Origin: CAYMTN01 sp964393335
GTDB lineage: Bacteria; Chloroflexota; Anaerolineae; Aggregatilineales; Aggregatilineaceae
Assembly: GCA_964393335.1 (NCBI GenBank)
Contig: CAYMTN010000017.1
Location: forward strand, 1-41,694
Reading direction: 5' to 3'
Length of the DNA stretch: 41,694 bases
Shown: piece by piece, positions 17,469-26,335 of the stretch
How positions within the stretch are numbered: position 1 is the first letter of the stretch
Layout: each line of letters starts with the position of its first letter
Notes under the pieces: generated by a model
Told to the model about the DNA's origin: nothing
Seen by the model: only the letters and a program-made list of their open reading frames with translations
Databases searched by the model: none
Translations under genes and position numbers: made by a program

Positions 17469-20234
17469 TTAATCTCCTACTACTTCTTCTTCTACCATGA
17501 GCTGCACACGAACAGCCGCTGGACGTACACGGTCTATGCCTTGTCGTACGCGGTCGATAATGGCCGGATCGATGATGTCATCTGCACTGCGCTGCTTGAG
17601 GCGGGCCAACACCGTCATCGGCGCGCGGGTGAACCATTCGAACCAGACTCCGAGCGTGGACGGGTAATACGAATAGACGTGTGCTTCCTGCATGTCGCGG
17701 TCGACATCGAATCGCCAGGGGTGTGCTGCATCAAACCGCCCCTCGAAAACGGTATCCTCACGGGGGAGTTTTTCCGATGGTATAAAACGCCCTTCCGGGG
17801 TCCAGAACGGGCCAGCCGGGAATTTTTCGTCACCGGTTTCCATAGACAGGTAGCGCCACGTCGATTCTCCGACAGGCAGACGTGGTAGCGCCGGAACACC
17901 CCCCTCAAGGACTGTGAGCGCGTCGGGTTTGAATCGCATACGCAGGTGTTTGGGATCAACCGGCGCTTTTTCAGTGAATGTTGTTTCGTCCCATGTGCCA
18001 ATGCTGCCCCGTACTTCGTCCACCCAGATCAACCTTCGGACCGCCGGTTCAGACGTGCTGCGCAGCCCTTCGTCAAACCTTTGCCAATCTTTCATGTCTT
18101 GGTTACGCCACTTCCAATGTGGTTCTGGTTCCGTTGTGAAGCACCAGTGTCCGCGCGACACCGGTTCCTTTCGGTCGCCACACAACGAATCGGCGTATCC
18201 TTTCTGCTGCCAGTGATTTTCCTGGTATTGCCACATCTGTCGCCCATCGTATCGCAACAGCCCGCGCGCCGTCGCAAACCACACCAGGCCCCGTGCGTCG
18301 ACTTCGATAGCGAATACTTGCGTGTCTATCAGGTCCGGGAATGCGTCCAGCATGGTCGTATAGGTTAGCTTGCCTGGCCGGACCTGTTGAGCATCGTAAC
18401 GTGCCAGGCCGTGTTCCGTTCCAATCCACAACCCTTGATCCGGGCCACGCCGGATGGCAGTCACCCGAGGCAGTAAAGTAGTGATGGTACCGATCTCACT
18501 CGCCAGATTGGCACCATTCACTGGTTCCCAATCCGATTCGTCTTCGCTGATGCGGCCCGCAACCAATACATACCACGCATCGTACCCCGGCTGGTAAAGC
18601 AGCAATCCTGCATCAATGCCGAAAAACAGGTTTCCGTTACGGTCTTCATGGATCGCGTATACCGCCAGGTCGTTGGGTGTGATGCTGGCACCATCGGGGT
18701 ACTGCCGCGCGCCAGACGCTGTTCCTGCGAGCACGCGCCCATCCTGCAAGCGTACCAGACAGTGGACCCTGGAACCCTCGATAGCCGTCGAATTAACGTT
18801 GGCCGCACCGGGCTGGTACAGCGCCATGACTCGCAGCCCGGAATTTGTGCCGATCAGGAGGCACTGCTCATCAGGCATTTCCAGCAGGCTGTAGATCGGT
18901 GACAGATTGGCGACTACACGCTGCCATTCAGCTCCGTCGCAGCGCCATAGTGCGCCAGTAGTGCGTGTGTTGGCCGCGACCCAAAGACTATGATCGGCGG
19001 TTTGCACCAGGGCCAGGGGATCTCTCGGCACATTTTCCAGGGGCTTCCAGGGGCCTGGGGCCGTGGGGTCTGTCGTGTGAGAGGCATACAAAAGGCCATC
19101 CGCGCCGCATAACCACGAGCTATATGCAGGACTCAGGCGCAATGTTTCATGGGGCGGGATCGTGCCCTCATAGGCTATCCCCACGCGCGGCAGTGTGCCG
19201 CCGGTGCTGAATAGCTCGATCAGTGGGTTAATCGTCGGATCGACGTGCTTGATGGCGTGAGGGGCACCCGTGATATACACCGTAGGGGGCACTGCATGCG
19301 CTCCGTCGTTGACCAGCGACCAGCGCATTAGCGGCCCGACCAGGTTATCCGGCGAGGCATGGGCGGGCATCCAGATACGTGTCATGTGGGGCACGGCAGG
19401 TACCTGTTCTTCGATCCAGAACGGGCGATCACGTTGTTCCAGGGCTTCGGCCAGCTCAGCCGGGTTCTCAGTTTCGACGATCAGGGGGGGCAGTTGGGCC
19501 TCAATCATCGCTCGCAAGGCGTCAACCGTCCCCAGTCCGTTCTGGTACAGTTTCACAATGCGTTTGATTCGTCTGCGATATGCCTCAACACATTCGCGCA
19601 GGTCAAACGGCTCTTCCCAGGGTGGCAGGTTCAGTAATGCTGCCAACCGAGCCAGATCAAAGATATAAGGGTACGTTTCCAGCACCGGGTCCTTTGCGCG
19701 CGGCATAGGGATCCCGTTCACGTCACGCGAACACACGGCATGTGGATCGTACAATGCACTGTCCGAGGTCCGGAACCAATGTGAAAGGAGCACATTGGTC
19801 ATTTCGTCATTCATGGTATCGAATGCAGCGGCGATCGCGTCTAAATAGCGGTTCAGCAGGCCGGGCCGGATCAATGCAATCGCGAATCGTGATTCGCTGA
19901 ACGTTTCTGGAAGTGTGGCTGTGTGGTTACGCAGCAGGGCCACCGTGCGGGGCCGGCTGTAGAGGCTGTCCTCGGCCAACTCGTAAAACTCAAGCGCCAG
20001 GTTGTTTTCCGGCACAAATGCCCCATCCAGTGTCACCGTTTTGATCAGTGTTTCGGCATCGAGCGAAATCCTGACCGCCATCCCCAGTGCGGCACGCTGC
20101 GCGGGTGCCAGCGCCACGCCATTCAGTTGAAGGACCCCCTCCGGGGCCAGGGGCAGTGTTTCACGGCTGGCATCGTCGTATTCAGGCCGGTATAAGCTGG
20201 GCAGATGCTCCCGCAGTGTATCGTAGCGGCTCAT
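17469..20234 (-). CDS. gpI-like baseplate protein with inserted beta-propeller
   Basis: A 921-residue protein. The N-terminal ~290 residues look like a phage tail protein I/baseplate wedge component (SRYDTLREHLPSLYRPEYDD; RYLDAIAAAFDTMNDEM; YIFDLARLAALLNLP; YRRRIKRIVKLYQNGLGTVDAL). Residues about 365-690 carry propeller-blade signatures of the two-component-regulator propeller type: LWVAANTRTTGALWRCDG, LLIGTNSGLRVM, LFFGIDAGLLLYQPG, GLWIGTEHGLARYDAQ and GLVWFATARGLLRYDGRQ. The C-terminus returns to a gpI-like ending (IDRVRQGIDRVRPAAVRVQL). Its ATG overlaps the gpJ stop by 4 bp. The propeller is far longer than anything in classical gpI and may bind a ligand, glycan or surface partner. The gpI core is assigned from position and motif resemblance. 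Confidence 0.72.
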   Translation of the reverse strand: MSRYDTLREHLPSLYRPEYDDASRETLPLAPEGVLQLNGVALAPAQRAALGMAVRISLDAETLIKTVTLDGAFVPENNLALEFYELAEDSLYSRPRTVALLRNHTATLPETFSESRFAIALIRPGLLNRYLDAIAAAFDTMNDEMTNVLLSHWFRTSDSALYDPHAVCSRDVNGIPMPRAKDPVLETYPYIFDLARLAALLNLPPWEEPFDLRECVEAYRRRIKRIVKLYQNGLGTVDALRAMIEAQLPPLIVETENPAELAEALEQRDRPFWIEEQVPAVPHMTRIWMPAHASPDNLVGPLMRWSLVNDGAHAVPPTVYITGAPHAIKHVDPTINPLIELFSTGGTLPRVGIAYEGTIPPHETLRLSPAYSSWLCGADGLLYASHTTDPTAPGPWKPLENVPRDPLALVQTADHSLWVAANTRTTGALWRCDGAEWQRVVANLSPIYSLLEMPDEQCLLIGTNSGLRVMALYQPGAANVNSTAIEGSRVHCLVRLQDGRVLAGTASGARQYPDGASITPNDLAVYAIHEDRNGNLFFGIDAGLLLYQPGYDAWYVLVAGRISEDESDWEPVNGANLASEIGTITTLLPRVTAIRRGPDQGLWIGTEHGLARYDAQQVRPGKLTYTTMLDAFPDLIDTQVFAIEVDARGLVWFATARGLLRYDGRQMWQYQENHWQQKGYADSLCGDRKEPVSRGHWCFTTEPEPHWKWRNQDMKDWQRFDEGLRSTSEPAVRRLIWVDEVRGSIGTWDETTFTEKAPVDPKHLRMRFKPDALTVLEGGVPALPRLPVGESTWRYLSMETGDEKFPAGPFWTPEGRFIPSEKLPREDTVFEGRFDAAHPWRFDVDRDMQEAHVYSYYPSTLGVWFEWFTRAPMTVLARLKQRSADDIIDPAIIDRVRQGIDRVRPAAVRVQLMVEEEVVGD

Positions 20235-21913
20235 GCGTCAGCCTCCGGCTCAAATTGCACAGTGCCCAGTGTCAACCGTTCAAACGGTGTCAGAGCATAT
20301 GCCGCCGCGCCGGACGTCAAGGTGTGGGCCAGGCCGGTTTCTTGAAGCAGCACAAACGTGATATCGAACGAACTGACGGAAGCTGGCAGCGCATCCAGTA
20401 GTTTGTCGTAGCTCACGCTGCGAGCCTCGAGGTCGGCAGGCGTTGGTGAGTCCGGCAAATCGCTGTTGTTGGCGTCGTTGAACGTGCTTAAACGCTGGCG
20501 AATGCTTTCGCGAATTGTCTCTACCGGCGGGGTAGCCACGGCCTCTGGATAAAGGATTGTAATCTCTAACTGCGTGGGCAGTTGGGGGTCCGCCATCGAT
20601 AGATTGCCCAGGACTGTCAAGATGCCTGCGAGTTCCAGCACGCCGCTGGTTTGGTCCAACACATTGTTGCCATCTACCATCGCGCTGATGACTCGTACAT
20701 CTTCCACAGGAGGCACGCCCAGCACCATACCGATGATCTTGTTGATGCTGCCGTTATCTGATGCCGGAAGCTGGTCGAAATACGCGGTGATTTGCTCCTG
20801 GATCGTGCGCTGAGCGGCCCGCAGGTCTTGAGCCAGCGCACCGCTGGCGGATGTGAGCAGCAGTTCGAGATCGATGCGTTTCGGGGCCTGCTGTTGTGGC
20901 TGCCTGACGAGCACACCTGCCGGGCGTGCATCATTGATAGCGCTCAAGATGCGCTGCTCCAAATCAGGCGAAGTCGTGTCCGCGTGCAGTGTGATTGTCA
21001 GGTAACCGGGCGTGGTGGAATCTTCTTCAACATCGACGGCCACATCCGGGTCCTGCCGGTTCACCGCGTGTTGGATCGCCGATAGTGTGGCACGTTCGCT
21101 GCCGTGCAAGAAGTTTTTCGCGCGGATACGCAGTTGATCGTCGGTTTCATCGCGTGTTTCGATGTGTGTGGGCGTTGGGTTTGTCACGCTGGCGATTCCG
21201 GCAATCGGCTGGGGGAGCACCGTCAGCGTATCGGCCAACAGTGGATCATTCGCTTCCAGATCGCGCAGCGACACGCGGATCGTGTTTTGCCCTTTCAACA
21301 TGGTCACCGGTTGGGTGGTTTCGTATTCCACCTGCCCATCCCCGGTCATGACGCGCGTGCCCGCGGGAATCGTGATGGCACCGACCACATTTTGTGACCG
21401 GGTAAACACCACCTCGCCCACCGGATGCCCGCCACGCACCCGATCGATCCCCAGCAGCGCTACCACATTATCAAGTGCGCGCCCGCCGGCCATGTCGATA
21501 TACGCCGCTTCGTACACTGCTTCAAGTTGCGCGTAAAACCGGGCGATCTCCAACGCGGTAGCCTCTGTTAACGTGCGCAGCACGCTGCCCACATATAGAT
21601 CGTCGATCTCAGCATCAGCCGGGCCAGAATAGTAGTTCACGTGGACCACAGTGCCGGGATCGGGTTGGTGTCCTTCATCCGTCCAGATTAACGTGTTATC
21701 CGCCAGTTCATAATCCTCGCCGTCCTTGAAGCGATACGGTTCGCCATTGTAGCTGCCGTAGACGGAGATTATTCGGCTAACCGGCGGTTTGTTCAACGGA
21801 TGTACCAGACTATCGCCAGGCGGGAACGGGTAGGCCTCAGCCGAGATGCCGCCCGTGATGTATGTTAATAGATTTTCGACAAGTTCTGGATATGTCCGGC
21901 GACGAAACGTCAT
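20231..21913 (-). CDS. Baseplate J-like protein (gpJ/Afp11 type)
   Basis: A 560-residue baseplate wedge protein. The family core is visible: the helical segment LEIARFYAQLEAVYEAAYID, then GRALDNVVALLGIDRVRGG, VGEVVFTRS and ITIPAGTRVMT (about 130-200), DLEANDPLLADTLTVL, and the DETDDQLRIRAKNFLHGSER region (about 260-280), followed by the characteristic YLTITLHAD and a C-terminal wedge domain. Longer than P2 gpJ (about 300), closer to eCIS J-like proteins. It overlaps both neighbours by 4 bp (gp25-like and gpI-like), implying coupled translation and 1:1:1 assembly. Part of the ring that triggers sheath contraction. Confidence 0.88.
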   Translation of the reverse strand: MTFRRRTYPELVENLLTYITGGISAEAYPFPPGDSLVHPLNKPPVSRIISVYGSYNGEPYRFKDGEDYELADNTLIWTDEGHQPDPGTVVHVNYYSGPADAEIDDLYVGSVLRTLTEATALEIARFYAQLEAVYEAAYIDMAGGRALDNVVALLGIDRVRGGHPVGEVVFTRSQNVVGAITIPAGTRVMTGDGQVEYETTQPVTMLKGQNTIRVSLRDLEANDPLLADTLTVLPQPIAGIASVTNPTPTHIETRDETDDQLRIRAKNFLHGSERATLSAIQHAVNRQDPDVAVDVEEDSTTPGYLTITLHADTTSPDLEQRILSAINDARPAGVLVRQPQQQAPKRIDLELLLTSASGALAQDLRAAQRTIQEQITAYFDQLPASDNGSINKIIGMVLGVPPVEDVRVISAMVDGNNVLDQTSGVLELAGILTVLGNLSMADPQLPTQLEITILYPEAVATPPVETIRESIRQRLSTFNDANNSDLPDSPTPADLEARSVSYDKLLDALPASVSSFDITFVLLQETGLAHTLTSGAAAYALTPFERLTLGTVQFEPEADA

Positions 21914-22383
21914 GAGTTTAGCTCCAAAATAAATGGGCCAATAGTAACGGTTTCAGTTGTGCCAACAGGTTGGACCTGAAGCAGTACCTGTACCAGCTGA
22001 CGTTGGTCTTTCACCTCGGTGACCGCCAGTGTTGTCACTTCGGCCACGCGTGTTTCATCTTGTAGACTTTCCAGAATGTACAGATGGATAAGATTCCGCG
22101 TGGTTTCCGTGTTTGGTCGTCCGACAATTTCGTGTAACCGCGAGCCGAATGTGGGATGCGCCAGGGACCGTAGTTCACCGCGCGGCGTCAGTAATCGAAT
22201 CATGATCGCTTGGGCCAGGTTGTCCTTGCCCCGGACAAGCCTGATATCCTCCAATGGCCTGGCGCGATTCGTTTGTCTGCGCCGCACGGTATCCAGCGTG
22301 TAAACAGGCCGCAGTGCGCTATCAAGCAGCCGCAATCGTAAATCGGTTAGCAGGTGCCGGTCTTTAGCCGTCTCAGCCATCAC
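21910..22383 (-). CDS. gp25/gpW-like baseplate wedge protein
   Basis: A 157-residue lysozyme-like gp25-family baseplate protein. Supporting features are the RGKDNLAQAIMIRLLTPRGE segment, then LRSLAHPTFGSRLHEIVGRP, NLIHLYILESLQDETRVAEV and a C-terminal beta strand pair (LVQVLLQVQPVGTTETVTI), the order found in gp25/GPW proteins. In contractile machines this protein links wedge to sheath initiator. The start is GTG at 22383 or the adjacent ATG at 22380; GGAGGG is upstream. It overlaps gpJ by 4 bp. N-terminally it is slightly extended relative to T4 gp25. Confidence 0.85.
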   Translation of the reverse strand: MMAETAKDRHLLTDLRLRLLDSALRPVYTLDTVRRRQTNRARPLEDIRLVRGKDNLAQAIMIRLLTPRGELRSLAHPTFGSRLHEIVGRPNTETTRNLIHLYILESLQDETRVAEVTTLAVTEVKDQRQLVQVLLQVQPVGTTETVTIGPFILELNS

Positions 22384-22389
22384 GTCTGT

Positions 22390-22785
22390 TTACCCTCCAA
22401 CCAGTACTGTCCCGGTGGCGATCACCGATCCAACCGGTGCATCGGCGGGATCATTACACGTTTCAGCCATATCCCCATTCCGCGCCAGTAATTTGCCGTT
22501 CACATAGACAGTGCCACTGCTGACCTTTACGGTTGCTTGGTTTGACGGCTCTTGCTGGAAGTTGCCGCCGGTCGGGATATGCGATGGTGAATTCGACGCC
22601 GTGCTGCCATCAAACGCAGCCGCTTTGCCCTCGATGAATACGTCTTCGCTGAGATTGTCATTGATTTCGCCCATAAACGGATTCGGCAGCGGGGTGGGAA
22701 CCTGCCCGCTTGGCGATGGAATCATGACGATATGAGTATCAGTCGCAGCGACACGATCGCCCTCTTTGGCTGCCGGTTGTCCCAT
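22390..22785 (-). CDS. PAAR-like spike tip protein
   Basis: A 131-residue PAAR-like protein: MGQPAAKEGDRVAATDTHIV opening, repeated V-x-x-x-G-x-x-V-x-V turns, VSSGTVYVNGKLLARNGDMA and the closing GSVIATGTVLVGG. This fold caps the puncturing spike. A central Pro/Gly/Asn loop (about 30-75) is longer than in minimal PAAR proteins, resembling the DUF4150/DUF6531-linked subgroup. The start ATG at 22785 has GAGGTGA upstream. It lies between spike and gp25 genes, an order shared with contractile tails. Confidence 0.85.
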   Translation of the reverse strand: MGQPAAKEGDRVAATDTHIVMIPSPSGQVPTPLPNPFMGEINDNLSEDVFIEGKAAAFDGSTASNSPSHIPTGGNFQQEPSNQATVKVSSGTVYVNGKLLARNGDMAETCNDPADAPVGSVIATGTVLVGG

Positions 22786-22910
22786 GACTTCACCTCATCG
22801 CTAGCCCTGCAACGCGCGCTGGCCGCACCTCACTGCGGTCCATGATCCGCGATCCAACCGCTTCCCCACACCGCTTGTTACCGCGTTCCTGCCCCAATAA
22901 ACTGGATCGC

Positions 22911-22947
22911 AGGGCATACAGAATCCCAATCTTGATAGGTGTGCCCT
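22911..22947 (-). repeat. Inverted repeat upstream of PAAR gene
   Basis: AGGGCATAC and GTGTGCCCT (one T-G wobble) flank 19 bases in the 191-bp gap between the spike and PAAR genes. There is no T-tract. It could be an mRNA hairpin adjusting expression between the two gene blocks. I see no gene in this gap. Confidence 0.35.
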
Positions 22948-22976
22948 ATCGTTGCTACCTTCTACGTCCGGCGATC

Positions 22977-23606
22977 CTAATTCAAATTGACGGTTGCGCC
23001 TTTGACATTCACGTCACCTTGCGCCGTAAGGTCAATGTTGCCGTCGGCGTTGATGGCGATATCACCTTTGCTGGTCAGCGTTATTTGCCCGTCGCGATCA
23101 ATCTGCACCAGTGCCTGCTCATCATCGACATGGATCTCGACCACTGGGTCGTCGTCTCTCAATTGGATGCTTAGCCCGCTGCCCAGTTGAACGAGCAGCT
23201 CGCGCGTGTCACCGCTGGTCAGTTCCAGGTGAACGGCGCTGCTCTCTTCCGCGCTGAGTGGGAGATGTATGATCATCTGGCCATCGTCGTTTACGGGCGG
23301 GCGATCCTCGTCATTATAAAAACTTCCCGTAATCACGGGCGCATTGATGTTGCCAGCGATGAACTGAACCAGGACCAGATCACCCACCGCTGGAATGCTC
23401 GCGCAGCCAATACGCGAGGTTGCAACTGGGACTTGTTCGAGCACGATCTGTGAATCGCGCAACTGAACGGTACAGGCATAGTTGTGTTGGTCGGATTCGT
23501 CGGCGTGTGAAAATTGCTCCTGCACAATGCCGAGCGTCGCGGTTTGTATCTGGCGCAGTTCCTGTTGCACAATGCGCTGGATCGTCTCGTACAGGTTGAG
23601 CGTCAT
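22977..23606 (-). CDS. gpV-like baseplate spike protein
   Basis: 209 residues. The N-terminal helix (YETIQRIVQQELRQIQTATL) is followed by an OB-fold as in phage baseplate assembly protein V and Afp8 (about 35-110; CTVQLRD, IPAVGDLVLVQFIAGN, APVITGSFYNDEDRPP). The C-terminal repeats (GQITLTSKGDIAINADGNID, LTAQGDVNVKGATVNLN) are those of a trimeric beta-helix needle. It is the membrane-puncturing spike beneath the PAAR tip. Its ATG overlaps the hub gene stop by 4 bp. Shorter than eCIS hub-spike fusions because the hub is a separate gene here, as in P2/Mu-type tails. Confidence 0.9.
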   Translation of the reverse strand: MTLNLYETIQRIVQQELRQIQTATLGIVQEQFSHADESDQHNYACTVQLRDSQIVLEQVPVATSRIGCASIPAVGDLVLVQFIAGNINAPVITGSFYNDEDRPPVNDDGQMIIHLPLSAEESSAVHLELTSGDTRELLVQLGSGLSIQLRDDDPVVEIHVDDEQALVQIDRDGQITLTSKGDIAINADGNIDLTAQGDVNVKGATVNLN

Positions 23607-24646
23607 GAAAACCCCTGGAATGTGTTGATGGTTGCAGCTTTGTTCAGACCGATAGTGGATGTGAACCCCGCATGTTTGTCATAGCGGTGGCGGATCCACC
23701 GAACCAGATACGAGCCGTTCAGCTCGCCGGTTGGCACATCCTCGATATCGATTGTGCTGGCGACAGTCACTACCGGCGCACCTGGCACAACGAGCACGCC
23801 ACTCACGGCAGCCCGCTGCTCAGCCGCGATCAACCCGTCAGCGGCTTGTTGTGCTGCCTCCGCTGAACGCAAACCAGCATCGCTGCGCGAGTCTGCTGGC
23901 GTGGACTGGCCCGCCGTGCCGGTCACGGATGCAGTGTCTTTCACCAGCCAACTCCAGGCTTCGTCGCCTGAACTCCCCGCGGCCCCCTCGCCGGCGATTG
24001 CGATCTGTCCCAGCAGGGGTTCGCACTCGGCCACACGGAGCGACACGATGTCGCTCCCATACACGAACGTCTGCACGGCTGATCCTGCACCGGGCGTTTC
24101 GAACGTCACGGCTCCTTCCGGGTCGCAGTAGGCAACATGCCCGCTTTTGCGCGCCAGGTCGGTAATCACGTCCAACGCGCGCTGCCCGCTGTGAATCGCG
24201 TAATGGGCGAGGGACACACCGCCCGCGATAGTGCCGGCTTCAGCGCCTGCTTCATTGAGCAGGTCTTCCACGATCTGACCGGCGTCTTGCTGAACATAAC
24301 TACGATTGAGCCGTAATCGTGCGAGGGCTGCGGTGCTGTCTGCCAGGTTTATTCGCGCTGCTCCGGCGATGGTGCGCTCGACGCTTATCACGTGACCACT
24401 GAAGACAGTGGCGGCTGCGGTGTCGTCATACCCGAGCGCGATGCCGGCCAGATCACCTGGCGTTGGCAACGTGACGCGTGCTTCATGTCGCAGCAGCACC
24501 ACCGCGCCATCCACAGCCGGGAATAACCCCATTTCGACCCGGATGGCTGTCACATAGTCGCTGACGTCATCTCCCAGCCTGACCGACAGAGTCGGGCGGC
24601 GCACCGCAGCCGGGGCATTATTGTTCAGCAATGCATCCAGACTCAT
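23603..24646 (-). CDS. gpD-like baseplate hub protein
   Basis: 347 residues from the ATG at 24646; AGGTGG lies seven bases upstream, so it is preferred over an in-frame GTG at 24664. It resembles phage late control D/Mu gp44 hub proteins: two beta-barrel-like halves, LRLNRSYVQQDAGQIVEDLL, ALDVITDLARKSGHVAYCDP-type segment and the C-terminal barrel (SYLVRWIRHRYDKHAGFTST). An Ala/Ser-rich insert at about 215-265 is loosely ordered. Trimeric hub joining tube and spike. Four-base overlap with the spike gene and a near-overlap with the upstream linker protein indicate a single transcript. Confidence 0.82.
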   Translation of the reverse strand: MSLDALLNNNAPAAVRRPTLSVRLGDDVSDYVTAIRVEMGLFPAVDGAVVLLRHEARVTLPTPGDLAGIALGYDDTAAATVFSGHVISVERTIAGAARINLADSTAALARLRLNRSYVQQDAGQIVEDLLNEAGAEAGTIAGGVSLAHYAIHSGQRALDVITDLARKSGHVAYCDPEGAVTFETPGAGSAVQTFVYGSDIVSLRVAECEPLLGQIAIAGEGAAGSSGDEAWSWLVKDTASVTGTAGQSTPADSRSDAGLRSAEAAQQAADGLIAAEQRAAVSGVLVVPGAPVVTVASTIDIEDVPTGELNGSYLVRWIRHRYDKHAGFTSTIGLNKAATINTFQGFS

Positions 24647-24660
24647 CGTCGATCCACCTA

Positions 24661-25866
24661 TCACGACAAGGGGACGCCATGGCGCTGCGCTTGTTCGACC
24701 AATGCCTCATTAACCAGTTCCGCCATTAACTCAGCTAGAAGCTGTGGAGAAGCCTGGTAAGATGGCATATGTTTGAGTGCCGGTGATGCCGGTTCATCGA
24801 TCAAACCCGGCGTGCTTCGGTCGCCGGGGCGAGATGTGGACCGGTCGACCGGCCTTGTGGCTGGATAAGTCTGCAAGGTTCGCGCCGGTACGGCAGGATC
24901 AGCAGATCGACGGGGTACGGTACCTGTTGTCATCAACTGGCTGGCGTAGCGCGCGATGGTATTGAGCGTTGACACGGCCTCCGAATGAAACTCGCCGGAG
25001 GGCCGTCGCGCCAGAAGATCGTCGTCGGGAACGGGCCACGATGCAGTACGACGAGCGGACAGGGGAGGGCTGCTCCCCATGAGTCCCGTACGGGTATCAG
25101 GGTCCACGTGTGCCTCGCCAGCTATTGCCATGCTTGCGTCAACTAACTGTGAGAGCCAGATCGCCGTTTCCTGCGATATTCCGAGATCGGGTGGGACAGA
25201 ACGCGTCAAGCCAGAGATGTTGGCTGGCGGGGGAGAATCACCCGGCGGACGTATTCGCGGCTCGCGTAACGTCGCCGCGTCGATTGCGGTGTTGGGCTGA
25301 ACGTCTACCCGGCCATTTTCCCGTCTGCCTGCTCCATTGTCACCAGCACTAACACGTGCCAGGTCGCTTGCTGGACCAGCGCTTCCTCGGTCAACTGACG
25401 TATCATGCTGTTCACGCGCGTGCGTGCGTGACGATGACCGCAGCGGGAATACGGCCATTTCGCCCGGTGCATCAGCCGCCGTTGGTCCCGGCGGTTCGGT
25501 ATGCGTGCGCCTATCGGCTGTCGATGCTGCCTGGGGCGGCACCGCACGACTTGCGCGTTCGCCGGTTGCCGATGTTGCCTGGGGCGGCACCGTATTACCG
25601 GGCCGTACCAGGGACGGCAGTTGAGTCCGCGCCGTGAGCGGCGTTAACGAGCCTGGACCGTGTGACTCTCGGACATCAACTACCCGTGCCCGCATGGTAT
25701 CCAACGGATCGAAATCCAACAGATCAACAGTTGGATTCAGCGTATCCATTATGCAAGCTTCCGGATCAAGCAGGCCCGGCAACAGGTGCCGCAGTGGGTC
25801 GAGCAACGCGCGACAGACAGCGCGCGCGTTGCGCAGTTCTTCCCGTGAGAAGTCATCAAGCATTGG
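24661..25866 (-). CDS. Disordered Pro/Arg/Thr-rich tail-cluster protein
   Basis: About 401 residues from the ATG at 25866 (a GTG four codons earlier is closer to AAGGAG and also possible). Not recognised. It has a short N-terminal helical region (LDDFSREELRNARAVCRALL, LLPGLLDPEACIMDT) and about 290 residues of low-complexity Pro/Thr/Arg/Ala sequence with two VPPQA(T/A)ST-type direct repeats near 95-120. A C-terminal helical patch follows (PQLLAELMAELVNEALVEQA). The position between tail chaperone and hub is where tape measures or chaperone extensions sit in phage, but the actual tape-measure candidate is in the other arm. It could be a flexible adaptor or cargo loader; inference. Confidence 0.6.
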   Translation of the reverse strand, partial: PMLDDFSREELRNARAVCRALLDPLRHLLPGLLDPEACIMDTLNPTVDLLDFDPLDTMRARVVDVRESHGPGSLTPLTARTQLPSLVRPGNTVPPQATSATGERASRAVPPQAASTADRRTHTEPPGPTAADAPGEMAVFPLRSSSRTHAREQHDTSVDRGSAGPASDLARVSAGDNGAGRRENGRVDVQPNTAIDAATLREPRIRPPGDSPPPANISGLTRSVPPDLGISQETAIWLSQLVDASMAIAGEAHVDPDTRTGLMGSSPPLSARRTASWPVPDDDLLARRPSGEFHSEAVSTLNTIARYASQLMTTGTVPRRSADPAVPARTLQTYPATRPVDRSTSRPGDRSTPGLIDEPASPALKHMPSYQASPQLLAELMAELVNEALVEQAQRHGVPLS

Positions 25867-26335
25867 CATGGCCCACACGCCGCTCCTTCAACAACTGCAA
25901 GTGCACCAGGATTTGGCCGAGCGTCAGCTCGCTTACTTCTTGTGGAGTCCAGCCGAACTCATGGGCCAGGATGAACGCGGCTTTGGTCAGCGGATCTTCT
26001 GTGATGGCCGCAATTTGCTCAGGACTTGACGTAATTCCGCTGATCCGATTCACCTGTTGCAGCAGGAACTGTAACAATCCCACGTGCAACGTTGCGACCT
26101 GCGTCACCGTCATTTCAGGCTCGACCAACGCACGTTGAACCATGAGCGTTGCCATCAATTCATCGGTCTCTTTGGCGGCGCGCGAAATCAGTTGCAGGTC
26201 ACCCAGCGAAAGAGGTTGCAGCCGGACCGTGCCGCCCATTTCATCAGGCTCCGCGTTTGGGTTCAGCACATGAGACGGAATCGCAATGTCATAGATGATG
26301 GCACGGCCCATCAGCAAGTCTTCGGCACGCAGCAT
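25856..26335 (-). CDS. Probable tail assembly chaperone
   Basis: 159 residues, mostly alpha-helical, directly after the tube gene (stop and start overlap as TAATG). It contains a strand-rich N-terminus (IIYDIAIPSHVL, GGTVRLQPLSLGDLQLISRA) and a C-terminal segment EFGWTPQEVSELTLGQILVH, which resembles tail assembly chaperone proteins of contractile and lambda-like phages. It is expected to bind the tape measure during assembly. I found no slippery heptamer for the programmed frameshift typical of some such genes; the next gene instead starts in overlap with this stop. Assignment rests on position, size and weak motif similarity. Confidence 0.6.
   Translation of the reverse strand: MLRAEDLLMGRAIIYDIAIPSHVLNPNAEPDEMGGTVRLQPLSLGDLQLISRAAKETDELMATLMVQRALVEPEMTVTQVATLHVGLLQFLLQQVNRISGITSSPEQIAAITEDPLTKAAFILAHEFGWTPQEVSELTLGQILVHLQLLKERRVGHANA

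Noticed and set aside
13531..20234. Diversity-generating retroelement acting on fibre or propeller genes
   Set aside because: There is no reverse transcriptase gene and no template/variable repeat pair at the 3' ends of these genes.
25840..25900. Programmed frameshift from tail chaperone into the next gene
   Set aside because: No slippery heptamer near the overlap. The next gene has its own start codons and ribosome site.
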